From NCBI GenBank assembly GCA_032622095.1, contig CP136061.1:93493345-93557344 (forward strand): DNA of 64,000 bases, in the 5' to 3' direction. The stretch comes from Siphonodentalium dalli (Eukaryota > Mollusca > Scaphopoda > Gadilida > Siphonodentaliidae). Shown here piece by piece: positions 45,900 through 56,384 of this stretch. The notes beneath the pieces were generated by a model, which had not been told where the DNA came from, did not search any database, and saw only the letters and a list, made by a program, of their open reading frames with translations. Within the stretch, counting starts at the first letter, position 1, and every line of letters starts with the position of its first letter. Position numbers and translations under genes: made by a program.

Positions 45900-48800
45900 A
45901 TGACGTCTGCACAAAACGCCCAATACTTGCACGGTCTCGGTATTACAGCTAGAAGTTACGGTTTGAGCTCTATCAATACAGCACAAGGAATAAATATCGA
46001 TTTGTATAATCAACTAATATTACTGGAACAGAACCAGCCATCAACAGCGCCCCACTCGGTCAATTATCAACCCTTATCAGCCGGATTTCAACCTGTGTCA
46101 GCCGGGTTTCAGCCAGTCAATTATCAACCTGTATCAGCCGGACTTCAACAATTCTCAAACGGATTTCAACCTGTGTCAGCCGGATTACAACCGGTCCATT
46201 ATCAACCTATATCAGCCGGGTTCCAGCCAGTCACTTATCAACCTGTATCAACAGGGTTTCAGCCAGTCACGTATCAGCCTGCTTCAGCCGGATTACAACC
46301 GGTCAATTATCAACCTGTATCAACCGGATTTCAACCTAGTAGTGGACCTTTTATTCAACATGGTTATATAGTTCAACCTACCACCGTAGCGGCTACCCTA
46401 GGAACTGATATTCAACCGAGCTATATAGCTCAACCGAGCAGCACCGATTCGACCCTCGCACAGGCTCCTACAATGAGCGTGTCATTAGACGAAACTCAGC
46501 CCTTTGACATTAGCCATCTATCAAACCCAAACGATACACAGCCTTTTGACACTAGCCATCTGTCAATCACATCTACTGACACTACTCAACCATCAACTTC
46601 GACATCAGGTAATGATGTTACACCAACATCAGCCAATGACACTACAACACGGTCTAATAATACGGAACCGAACGATAATAATCAACCATCAACTTCCACA
46701 TCAACCAATGATACCTCAACACGTAGTAACGAACCGAACGACCTTAATCAACCATCAACTTCCACATCAACCCCAGATGCATCACCGCAAACGTCGGAAG
46801 AACCCGAAATAAGTCATCCATACTTTCATATAAATAAGATCGCTACCAAAAAGTTTCTGAACAGCGCCGCCTACGAGAATATCTATGAAATTAGATTCAA
46901 GGCTGATATGTACGGACAAACGTTAATATCACTACAAACTATACTGCAAGAGGTATTTGAATATGTGTTGAATATCATACCAACATCCGACGATGATTAC
47001 GGACGTTTTACTCTGCATACAGTCGACCTTGACCGACCTATTGCGACTGGATTACGTTTGTGGAAACATTTAAATTCTCAAGTGGTTATGGATCAAATAG
47101 CTAATGTTTTAAATTCAAACGAGGATATTAAATTGGATCATACGTTTACTGTGTATATTGGTTCTATAATAACACCCGTCGGTGGTAAAAGAATCATATT
47201 AGACGGACCAGCATCCATGTCGAACAAGAAAAGTGTCACTACGATAGATAATTCCGACCAAATATGTTTAGCACGCTCCATAGTCGTATGTGTAGCCAAA
47301 CAAAATATCGTACCCCTCGATGAATGGAACGTGTTGAAAGAATCCAAACTGTCTAATCTGGAGATATTTATGAAATATCACAAAGTGTCAGAAACATACT
47401 ACCAAGATCTTACGAAGTCTAAAAGATCGGAGCAAAAAAAAGCTGCTATTAGACTACTTGAAATTTTACAACTACCTATAGATGAACCAGGAAATTTTCA
47501 ACAATTAAATTTATTCGAGGACTTTTTTGATGTTAATGTGATAATTATTGGTGCCGACTGTGGTAACAAAGTTATTCGATCATCGACTGAAAAGACATCT
47601 AATGTATATTTATATTATCATAATCATCATTTCGACGCTATTACCAGTGTTACAGGTTTCTTTGCGCAGGCATATTTCTGTGAAAAATGTTTGAAACCAT
47701 TCAGCAACAAAGACGGACACCAATGCGTTAGTTACTGTATTTCTTGTAAATCCAAGGATTGTGTCATTGGAACTAAAATGACATGCCGAAATTGTTGCGT
47801 AACGTGTCGTTCTATGGATTGCTTCATACGTCATAAGAGCGGTAAAACACCTCAATGCTTCCAGTTTCATAAGTGTACAAAATGTTTTAAAATAGTCAAG
47901 CTCAAGGAACGGAGTATGGAGGAACACCGATGCTACGAATACAAGTGTCGTTCCTGTAACATCTATGTAATCGGTGAACACGACTGCTTCGTTAGACCAA
48001 TGAAGAAAGTGAAAAAATGTTCAAAGTTCATTTTTTATGATTTTGAAGCGACTCAATCCACACCTTACAAATGTGACGCTTACGTAAATCGTGGATCTTG
48101 TCCGGAATGTGACGTTGATACCACATGTAACACCTGCAAACGGTGAGTAAATAAAGCCGTATTGTGTACGCAACCTTATATCCCAAAAGTGAATTAAATT
48201 CTGCAGTCAATGAACCCATAGCATATTGTCAAACTCCCCCACCACACAGTAGAAATAACACCTGCGTTTATCGATAGTGTCTTAATTCCATACAATGTGG
48301 CACAAACGTATACACATCCATTTGAACGGGGGAACTTATTGTAAAGCACTGTGTGAATTTTAATCAATAGCATAGTCGCCAACAACAGGCGTTTGTCAAT
48401 TAGATCGCGGTGTCAGTCCCCCGTCGATTTATTTAAAGATGGCTTGTGTGTATATTTATTTAAAGATGCACTGTGGTTTGTTATAACTGGAATTTTTTTT
48501 ATTTTCAGCTGCATTACATGTAAATTACCATACTGTGGAATGGATAGACACGTCCCTAATTTGGTCATATCTCAGAGTGCGTGTGACCTGTGTCAGGACT
48601 ATTCACTCGATGATATGTCGTTATGTAACGAATGCGGGACACGTTGCGAAAAATGCAACAAACTCAGTCCGACTGGTGAATACGTATTGACACCTTGTGA
48701 GGGGTGTGGTAAACGATGTTTTAAGGCCGAAGGGCCAGATACACTACAAAAATTCGGTGAATGGTTGTTTGATAAATCCCATAAAAATTTTACTGTGATA

Positions 48801-51800
48801 GCTCATAATTCAAAAGCATATGACGCTGTATTTCTACTGGATTTCCTCACAGATAGAGGCACACTGCCATCCAAACTTATATACAACGGTTCCAAGATTA
48901 TGCTGCTCACTGCCAATTATAATATAAGAATTATTGATTCTCTGAACTTTTTAAATATGGCCCTAAGTAAATTACCTAAATGCTTCGGGTTGGATGAATT
49001 AAAAAAAGGATACTTCCCACATTATTTCAACAAGCTTGAAAATACAGACTATATAGGGGTTTATCCTGATGCGAGCGAATATGGTGTGGATACCATGACT
49101 GGTTCGAACAGAGACGCATTCTGAAGTGGTATGACAGTAAACAAAATAGTGTTTTCAATTTTCGTGAGGAAATATTGGCTTATTGTCAAAGTGACGTTGA
49201 TATTCTCAGGAGAGCTTGTTTGTCATTTCGGACAATGTTTTTGGATATAACTGAGGATAAAATCGACCCGTTCCAGTATACAACCATTTCGGGCGCTTGT
49301 ATGACAGCTTTCAAAACACTGTTTCTAGAAGAGACTTATACAGTGACTGTTGGTGCCGAGGAAAATGTTCCTATGGTCAAGATGAATGATGAATGTCGTC
49401 TTCTGCTAAACGATGAGTGGGTTAATGGAGATGGTTACGACATAACTCATGAAAAGTTCGTTTCTACACCCATTGCCAAAGTTCGATGTACACCACTACA
49501 GATACATTCCCAAGCGTCTATACAATGGTTGGATTACGAAGCATTAGATAGAGGTGTGACAATTCAACACGCTAGAAATGGTGGGGAGTTGAAACTGCCA
49601 GGCTCTAGGATGAAAGTAGATGGATTCTGCGCAGAGACCAACACTTGTTTCGAATTTAACGGTAAACGCTCTTTATTATCGCTTCAACTGTTCCCTATTT
49701 CAACTGTTTAATGATAAGTTTAAATTGAATATATATTTAACATATAACAAACCACTCTTTATATTTTCAGGGTGTTTATATCATGGGTGCAAAATATGTT
49801 ATGACACACAAAGACATCAGCTGAAAAATCCTTTATCCAAACTATCTATGCATGACTTGTACATGATGACGATGAAGAAAGAAATTGCCATTAGAGACGC
49901 GGGTTATAAATTAGTGACTATGTGGGAACATGATTGGACTAAGATAAAGACTTCATTACCATCTATTAAAGAGTTTATTGAAAAATCTGATACCATGCCA
50001 CCGCTCGAAGCCAGAGATGCGTTCTACGGGGGTCGGACTAACGCTGTCAAATTACGTCATGACGTCACGGATCAGGAGAAAATAGTATATATAGACTACA
50101 CTAGTCTGTATCCATTTCAGGTACGTTGTTTTTATTACACACCATGTTTAAAACTCTGATAAAATTGAAAAACAAATATTGAATGAAACCTTGAGTGAAT
50201 GAAACTTTGAGAAAATAATTTTTATTTTTTTTATTTTCTAGAACAAGTACGCACGATATCCAATTGGCCACCCCATCAGGATATACGAAAATTTCAAGGA
50301 TATATCAGAATATTTCGGTGTGGCCAGAGTGAAAATACAACCACCGAAAGGACTGTTTCACCCGGTGCTACCTGTCAGGTGATTATACGCTCAATATACT
50401 TTACAATCATATTACTTTAATATAAGTCCATTCTTATTTTTTTTTTAGAACGTCACAACACGTCCATTCTAAAATACGTTAGAACTCATTTTTGTGTGTT
50501 TTGTAGGTCTAACGGCAAGCTGAAATTCGGCCTCTGTCGTAGCTGTATGGAGATAGAAAATACAACCCCGTGCGTTCACGATGACTCTCTGAGAGCGATT
50601 ACTGGTACATGGGCGATCCCGGAGATAGAGATGGCTGTTATTAAAGGGTATAAGATCATAAAAATTTATGAAATTATGCATTGGGCGTCGACGGTTCAAT
50701 ATAACAAATCAACAGGTGACGATGGGCTCTTCACATCATACATAGATAGGTTAGTAATAGTGATAATCCTTCAATGACTCTCTTCTACTACAATTTTCTT
50801 GACCATGAATATAGCAAAATTGCTTTGTATTATTTCATAGATTCCTGAAGGTGAAGCAGTCAGCTAGTGGATGGCCTGATTGGTGTCATAGTGAAAAAGA
50901 TAAAACCAAATACATATCTGACTATCTGGAGAATGAAGGAATACAGTTAGACTATGATAAGATTGAGAAAAATCCTGGGCTTAGGAGCGTGGCTAAACTG
51001 ATGTTGAACAGGTAATATATAACAATGTTTGTATAATAGAGTTGTTCAGAATATTTACCAAAAAAAAAATATATAAAAAAATTGTTAAAAATTATTAAAA
51101 AATTGATAAAAAAAAAAGAAGACGCATAGTTATTTATATATATTTGTTAAATTGTATAATAGAGATGTTCAGATAGGTTACCAAAAAAAAAAAAAAATGT
51201 TTTTTAAAAAAAATTAAAAAATATTATTAAAATTTATTTTTTATTAAAAAATGGACGCACAGCTATCTATATAGAGTTGTATAATTGTATAATATATATG
51301 TTCAGATGATTTACCATAAAAATATCCAGCAAAATATTAAAAATTGTTAAAAAATTGATTAAAAAATCGTAAATATTACAAAAAAAATCGTTTTAATGTT
51401 ATATATCACTAATCAATCATGTAATCACTCAGCTTTTGGGGAAAATGGGGACAGAGGTCTAACATGCTACAGACGATGTTCATACACGAAAGAGAACCGG
51501 CGAAATTCTTCAATCTACTGAGTGATCCATCCAAGACTCTGAAAGACTTCCAGATAATCGGGAATTCATGCATCAGAGTGCAATACACGTACAAGAATCA
51601 TAGCATACCACAAGATAATTCTAACGTGTATCTGGCTCTTTTCACGACTACATATGCTCGACTGAAGTTGTACGATGCTCTCAACATTCTGGGTGATAGG
51701 GTACTATATTTCGATACAGGTAAATACGATATAAAAAGGGCGTGTAACTACCACTATCTTATATGTTTGTATAGTAACAACCATTATATGGATTAGTACG

Positions 51801-52586
51801 TGTGGCAGTGTGTCTATGTGTATATGTGTCGCTGTATGTAGGTGCGTGCGCCTATCTATATTTTATATGTTTGTATAGTAACACCCATCTCTATTTATAT
51901 GGATTAGTATGCGCGCGTGTGTGTGTATGTTTGTATATGTATTTGCGTGTATGGGTGTATGTTTATGTGCGTGTGTGTGCGTGTGTGTATGTGTCGCTGT
52001 CTGTGCGTCTATGTGTTTGTGCATCTGTATAGTAACACTCATCTCTATTTATATGGATTAGTATGCGCGCGTGTGTGTGTATGTTTGTATATGTACTTGC
52101 GTGTATGTCTATGTGTTTGTGCGTCTGTATTAATTTCCAGTCTTTTTCTTTTCAGATTCGGTCATATATATACAAGGACCTGGATGTCCTGACATACCGT
52201 TGGGTGATTATTTAGGCGATTTCACATCGGAAACAGACCCCGGGGATTATATAACAAATTTTCGAACTGGAGGTGCTAAAAACTACAGTTATAAAACATT
52301 AAAGGGACAAACAGTGTGTAAAGTTCGTGGATTTACACTGAACTATAAAAATTCGAAAGTTATAAACTTTTCGGTTATGGACAAAATGATTTCTAGGAAA
52401 CGAAAGCGGGAGTGCCACGATGAAGATGAGGAATCGCCTAGAAAAGTATACATTACTGAGAATAGGATCGTTCGAGCCAGAGACAAACCACTTATATTTA
52501 ATCGTATTCAGGACAAAAGATACGATTTGGTCTATAACAAGAGAGTGGTGCAGGACGATTATACAACATTACCTTTCGGATATTGA
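45900..52586 (+). CDS. Protein-primed-type family B DNA polymerase, eight exons, one frameshift
   Basis: Replicates the element. Exons: 45,900-48,142; 48,509-49,661; 49,771-50,120; 50,242-50,378; 50,507-50,749; 50,841-51,011; 51,433-51,719; 52,156-52,586. All junctions are GT-AG and phases agree. The N-terminus (about 50-160) has tandem FQPVSAG/NYQPVSAG repeats, then Ser/Thr/Asn-rich low complexity. A globular region includes DQICLARS (~455) and HHFDAI (~575). A Cys-rich zinc-binding-like region follows, then the exonuclease (KFIFYDFEATQ), motif A YIDYTSLYP, a motif-B-like KLMLNR-SFWGKWG and motif C YFDTDSV, whose codons are split across the last intron. The end of exon 2's first part hits TGA at 49,122-49,124; homologous coding resumes in another frame after the missing base. 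The frameshift makes this copy inactive unless it is a sequencing error. Confidence 0.93.
51720..52155 (+). repeat. Minisatellite within polymerase intron 7
   Basis: GTATAGTAACA(C/A)CCATCTC followed by GATTAGTATGCGCGCGTGTG and GTATGTTTGTATATGTA occurs twice about 150 bp apart, amid TG-rich sequence. Confidence 0.75.
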
Positions 52587-52741
52587 TGCACTTATCTTTT
52601 GTATATTGGTTATGATTCTTTGCACGTATATAAATATATATAAACGATTATCATTTTTTTCCCCACACCTAGTTCCACACGGGGTCCCTATCAAAAACTA
52701 AAAATTTTCACTATACAATTATTTTATTACGATGCTATATA

Positions 52742-53965
52742 TTACATAGGTATAAAAACGTTTCTGTCCTTGTCAATGATCATGTGTGCTGGGAAAGTTC
52801 CGTAAACTAAGATGACTGCTGTTTCTGGCAAAGCTTCACTAAATCTCATATCCAACTGTACTAAACCCTTGTTAATAGACCCTACATAATGTCCATAAGG
52901 CTCTATGCAGAATATAGTGTACCCATCTTTAAAGTAGTCTCTATTGATTGGTGTTTCTGGAAAAGCTCTAATGAGATTATGGTACGCATCCAAATAATCG
53001 TCCTTTTTAAAGTTCAGGTTTAAGGGGCGGCTGGGTACTGATTGACCGTCAACTGTTACAGCTAGATGGTTTACATCATAATTTTTAAAGTTAAATGGGT
53101 TTTTGGTGTAGCTTCCGTTCAAAGCCTCTGCCTCTGTAAGCACTATAAGAATTCTTTGCGGAACATCATTTTGAAACAAGTTACTCGCTGTGAAATTAAA
53201 AGAGCCTTTGGCGACTGAAAAGGCTTTAATAATTGATTTCTGAAATGGGTATATAGCGTCTTTCGTGCTGAGATTTCTCTCAATATCTTCTGTTTTGACG
53301 AAACATACTTTAAATTTAGCATCAGTGATCTTCAGTTTGTATTTTGGGGTAGCATCCGAACTCATTAAACAGAAGGCATTTTTGCTGGGCCATAATGTTA
53401 TTTTTACAGGCACCCCGTTCAAAATGTATCTATTTTGCTGACAGAGGTCTTGTGAGATCGGGCCTGACACTGACACTATAGCGTTGTCCTCGAAAAACAC
53501 TCTTCTTGAGAGTAGACCCGCATTTGCTGTAGTGGACTCCATATGTTTCGCTCTGTCCTTCGCATATAATCGTTCAGTAAGGCTATATTTGTGTTGCATT
53601 GATGTAGATGTAAGTAACGTATCCAAATAACCCTTATATCCGTAGTAAGGTCCCATGGATCCCACTGGGGTTTGTTGTAACTCTACATTACAGTAACTAA
53701 ATATTGATGATAGAGCCAAGTTGATGGGACCGACTTTCGAGGTTGAAATCAATGGCGTACCAGCTTCCTTAACGATCTTAATTTTGACACTGAGTGTAGA
53801 GTTCTTTAAATCGATATAATCATTCGATGTACCCGGTATACAGAACTCTAAAGGTGAATTTTCTGTAATGGCAGTCACTGTATTGAAATCGACCCATTCT
53901 TTAGCTGGGGCAGCTGCACTGTCATAATCAAATGTTGGCAGGTTATTCATGATCAAACGCGTCAA
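52742..53965 (-). CDS. Major capsid protein (hexon-like, double jelly roll)
   Basis: About 402-407 residues. It matches the Polinton/adintovirus major capsid in length, gene position and character: a start like LPTFDYDSAA, PLEFCIPGTSNDYIDL, a central ...LNGVPVKITLWPSKNAF segment and an end YGTFPAHMIIDKDRNVF. It is predicted to trimerise and form the icosahedral shell. ATG codons at 53,965 and 53,950 are both possible. The second fits better because its ATGAATAA overlaps the stop of the preceding small gene, as expected in this packed block. It converges on the polymerase, with only ~155 bp between the two stops. The frame is intact. Fold assignment is from family knowledge, not seen directly. 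Confidence 0.85.
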   Translation of the reverse strand: MTRLIMNNLPTFDYDSAAAPAKEWVDFNTVTAITENSPLEFCIPGTSNDYIDLKNSTLSVKIKIVKEAGTPLISTSKVGPINLALSSIFSYCNVELQQTPVGSMGPYYGYKGYLDTLLTSTSMQHKYSLTERLYAKDRAKHMESTTANAGLLSRRVFFEDNAIVSVSGPISQDLCQQNRYILNGVPVKITLWPSKNAFCLMSSDATPKYKLKITDAKFKVCFVKTEDIERNLSTKDAIYPFQKSIIKAFSVAKGSFNFTASNLFQNDVPQRILIVLTEAEALNGSYTKNPFNFKNYDVNHLAVTVDGQSVPSRPLNLNFKKDDYLDAYHNLIRAFPETPINRDYFKDGYTIFCIEPYGHYVGSINKGLVQLDMRFSEALPETAVILVYGTFPAHMIIDKDRNVFIPM

Positions 53966-54125
53966 GCACCCTTCGATATTTCCGTATTTTCTTTACAGCT
54001 GTCCGGGGTTTCCTCACTTTTTTTTTAATGACGGCTGCCTTCGTTATAGACTTCAAACCTCTAAATGATTTAACTGGCATATATGCCCTACGCGTGGCAT
54101 CGTAATAATATCTAGTACCCACCAT
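53943..54125 (-). CDS. Small basic protein, possible virion core protein
   Basis: 60 residues, very rich in Lys/Arg (KKKVRKPRTAVKKIRKYRR). It overlaps the minor capsid stop upstream by 14 bases and the major capsid start downstream. Placement between the two capsid genes and its charge suggest a DNA-condensing or capsid-linked peptide, comparable in kind to small basic adenoviral core peptides. That is inference; no specific family is recognised. Confidence 0.6.
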   Translation of the reverse strand: MVGTRYYYDATRRAYMPVKSFRGLKSITKAAVIKKKVRKPRTAVKKIRKYRRVLDAFDHE

Positions 54126-54495
54126 TTTGTATTATATTCAATGTGCAGTGAACTGATTTCGCATCAACTGGTTTAAAATTATGGTCTAGCATATATATCC
54201 TTATAAAGTGCCAAGAGCCAGGTTTAAGAGGGATATTTTCACCCCCACCAAAATCTTGACTATCATCACTGTAAAAGGCTCTTAGCACTGGTAACATAGA
54301 TCTCGAAACTGTTGAATCCTGACAAATATCACAGCATATATACGTAACTATATCAACAGGCCATGGATTAATATAAATTTGTTCTAATGATACGGATCCG
54401 TCAGTTAACATATGAGGTAATGGTACAGTGAAATCTCCACCCACATTATCTGGAAAATAATCGTTGTATTTATCACTGGAAATATATAGCTTCAT
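54112..54495 (-). CDS. Minor capsid (penton-like) protein
   Basis: 127 residues beginning KLYISSDKYNDYFPDNVGGD then FTVPLPHMLT. This is the characteristic start of Polinton minor capsid (single jelly roll, penton) proteins: LYxSS near the start, PDN about 15 residues in, DFTVxLP following. It would occupy the fivefold vertices. It overlaps the small basic protein gene and ends the integrase-capsid interval: the integrase stop is only two bases away from its start. Intact. Confidence 0.78.
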   Translation of the reverse strand: MKLYISSDKYNDYFPDNVGGDFTVPLPHMLTDGSVSLEQIYINPWPVDIVTYICCDICQDSTVSRSMLPVLRAFYSDDSQDFGGGENIPLKPGSWHFIRIYMLDHNFKPVDAKSVHCTLNIIQNGGY

Positions 54496-54497
54496 AA

Positions 54498-55559
54498 TCA
54501 GTATTTAACTAGATCAACTTCAGGTATCCAACTATCGAATTTAGGGCCCCAGTTAAGCCACCTAACTAGAAGCTTGCCTCTGCTTTTCTTTAAAACCTTC
54601 TTTATTTTGAATACTGTATCTTGAGTTATGATAACCAATTGTAGCTCTTGCTCATAAAATGAACCAGTGACCGCCTCTTTGTCCCAATCAATTATCTTAT
54701 AAACGTTTAGATTATCTCTTCTATATCTTTTTATTACTGTGAATATTTCACCCGTCCACTTTTGATAAAATTCCTTTTCATAAACGTCCTTCAAATGCGA
54801 AATTCGTACTTTATCATCCAGTTTATATCGGTAGGGCTTTATAACACGTTCTTTACGTTTCAAAGCTAGTTCATATCTTGTTTCTGACTCGTTTTCGTTA
54901 TTAATTTCAATCGGGGGACGACCGATTGATCTGTGTTTGGTACGATTATAAGTGTTTATTATGTCCTGTAGAACTAAACTGTAGTCCTGGCCTCCCGTGT
55001 GTACTATATATCTATAAATACGACTTTTCAAAGTTCGTATCAGTCGTTCAGCAAAATTCGCTTTAACTTCGCCTTGTGTGACTGAGTGAGATATTCTCTC
55101 CCTCTTCAACACGCGTTTAACTAAAGCATTACTATACTCCATCCCATGGTCTGTTCTAAGAACTTTTGGTCTTCTGGTTTCGGTAGCAAATATATCAGTA
55201 AATGCTGCACTCACATCTTTAGCACTTTTGGTCCTCATGGCTCGAACCCAAGCGAATCTGGAGAAGATATCTATGCATACCAATATATATCTATAGGGGC
55301 TGTCTGAAGCATTCATGTCAGCCAAATCACTATCCCAAAGACCGTCTAAACCGTCAGTAAAAACTTTGCTTCTGGGGAATTTAATCCGCTTCGGTCTGAC
55401 TAACCCGTAAGTTTCCTGTGAAGCTAACCAATCTCGTATTGTTTTCCTACTTAATGTGTGTATACCATCATCCTTCACGGCTTTGTATAATCGCTGAACA
55501 CCGCCCAAACTACCTTTCTTAGATGGGTCATAATAAATAGATTTCAAGTATTCATCCAT
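54498..55559 (-). CDS. Polinton integrase (DDE, rve type) with C-terminal chromodomain
   Basis: 353 residues. It catalyses insertion of the element, producing the 6-bp target duplication. An N-terminal helical region (1-65) precedes the rve core. Acidic residues expected at the active site lie in WDSDLADM (~78), RTDHGMEYSN (~137) and NFAERLIRTLKSRIYRY (~170). The C-terminus (about 315-353) reads FKIKKVLKKSRGKLLVRWLN then PKFDSWIPEVDL. This is a chromodomain, a histone-reading module common in Polinton and Ty3 integrases that may steer insertion to particular chromatin. The start overlaps the end of the TBP-like gene by 8 bases. The frame is intact. Confidence 0.93.
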   Translation of the reverse strand: MDEYLKSIYYDPSKKGSLGGVQRLYKAVKDDGIHTLSRKTIRDWLASQETYGLVRPKRIKFPRSKVFTDGLDGLWDSDLADMNASDSPYRYILVCIDIFSRFAWVRAMRTKSAKDVSAAFTDIFATETRRPKVLRTDHGMEYSNALVKRVLKRERISHSVTQGEVKANFAERLIRTLKSRIYRYIVHTGGQDYSLVLQDIINTYNRTKHRSIGRPPIEINNENESETRYELALKRKERVIKPYRYKLDDKVRISHLKDVYEKEFYQKWTGEIFTVIKRYRRDNLNVYKIIDWDKEAVTGSFYEQELQLVIITQDTVFKIKKVLKKSRGKLLVRWLNWGPKFDSWIPEVDLVKY

Positions 55560-56093
55560 TGTGAAACAAACCTATTTCCATGAGTGTAGGATATATCACA
55601 CCAATAATATCTTTTCGTTTTTTAACTCCCGTTATTAATATCTTTCCGCTACTGTGACATGTGAAATTTATATTTTGTCTCTTGAAGTTTACTCCAGGGA
55701 ACAACTCTGGTTCATAAATACCTCCCAAACAGTCAGTTATATTAACTAAATTCAGTTTATGACCGATGTCGTGAGTCAGTGATGAAGTAATCCTTTTTAT
55801 TTTTTCCAATTTCACTGAAAATCCTAGTCTTTGAATTAATCTGGCATATTTTCTTAATTTCCTCACTGCACATCGATAATCATACGATGCTCCCATAAAT
55901 AATAACTGACCATTTTTGTATACCCAACAGCAACCACCGATAACACGGTTCTTCCATATTATTATCTTCGAGTTGTATACAACATCGCACAATTTATTAG
56001 TCAGTTCCTTCATATTGGGTTTAAAACCCACATTACCAGATATGACGAAGTACCATTTTGGTGAAGTAATACATCTTTCAAAAGTTTATCCAT
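55552..56093 (-). CDS. TATA-box-binding-protein-like protein
   Basis: In-frame coding begins no later than the ATG at 56,013, but TBP-like residues can be read in the same frame back to about 56,075 (YFVISGNVGFKPN). An in-frame stop sits at 56,086-56,088. An ATG at 56,093 is tightly coupled to the upstream gene's stop but one frame off. The likely reading is a small frameshift near the start, or a non-ATG start. The body shows both TBP repeats: first repeat YKNGQLLFMGASYD then LRKYARLIQRLGF; second repeat GGIYEPELFPGVNF, SSGKILITG and a YPTL helix. YEPELFPG and SGK-ILTG are hallmark TBP blocks. The phenylalanine just before SGK that intercalates DNA in host TBP appears to be His here, so DNA contacts may differ. 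Inferred role: recruiting polymerase II to element promoters. It occupies the place next to the integrase. Confidence 0.82.
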
Positions 56094-56094
56094 C

Positions 56095-56352
56095 TTATAC
56101 TCGTACTGGGGTGGGTTTACTTCCTATTGAAGGGGTGGGCAGTGCGATACCAATACCAGAACTCAATAGAGAAACCCATAATGTTTTAGGTTCTTTATCC
56201 AGTGATAAATTAATTATGGCCGTGATGATTATGATATAGAGTATTAACATCTGGCAAAAATAGACCATTTCGGTGCGAGGAATCTTCTGACCTAACCAAT
56301 CCCACTTTTCCGATATGCGTTCTGGATCCATTTTTATGCGTTCTGGATCCAT
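56095..56352 (-). CDS. Small membrane protein
   Basis: Up to 85 residues. The start contains a near-perfect repeat (MDPERIKMDPERIS) from a duplicated ATGGATCCAGAACGCATA-like segment, so either Met could be used. One clear hydrophobic helix (MVYFCQMLILYIIIITAIIN) and a second, weaker one (LWVSLLSSGIGIALP) follow. Family not recognised. Position between the BIR-RING and TBP-like genes and tight spacing suggest it is a real gene. It could be a virion or host-membrane component. Confidence 0.6.
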   Translation of the reverse strand: MDPERIKMDPERISEKWDWLGQKIPRTEMVYFCQMLILYIIIITAIINLSLDKEPKTLWVSLLSSGIGIALPTPSIGSKPTPVRV

Positions 56353-56384
56353 TTTGTTTCAACATCTTTACATCTTAGGTATCC

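Noticed and set aside
49101-49120. tRNA B-box-like GGTTCGAAC
   Set aside because: It lies inside polymerase coding sequence, with no A-box or cloverleaf around it.
51802-52192. Frames rich in Cys and Val in the TG-rich region
   Set aside because: They translate a TG-rich minisatellite within polymerase intron 7.
55552-56031. First thought: Polinton cysteine protease next to the integrase
   Set aside because: No Gly-His-Trp or catalytic Cys pattern; the sequence shows TBP blocks instead.
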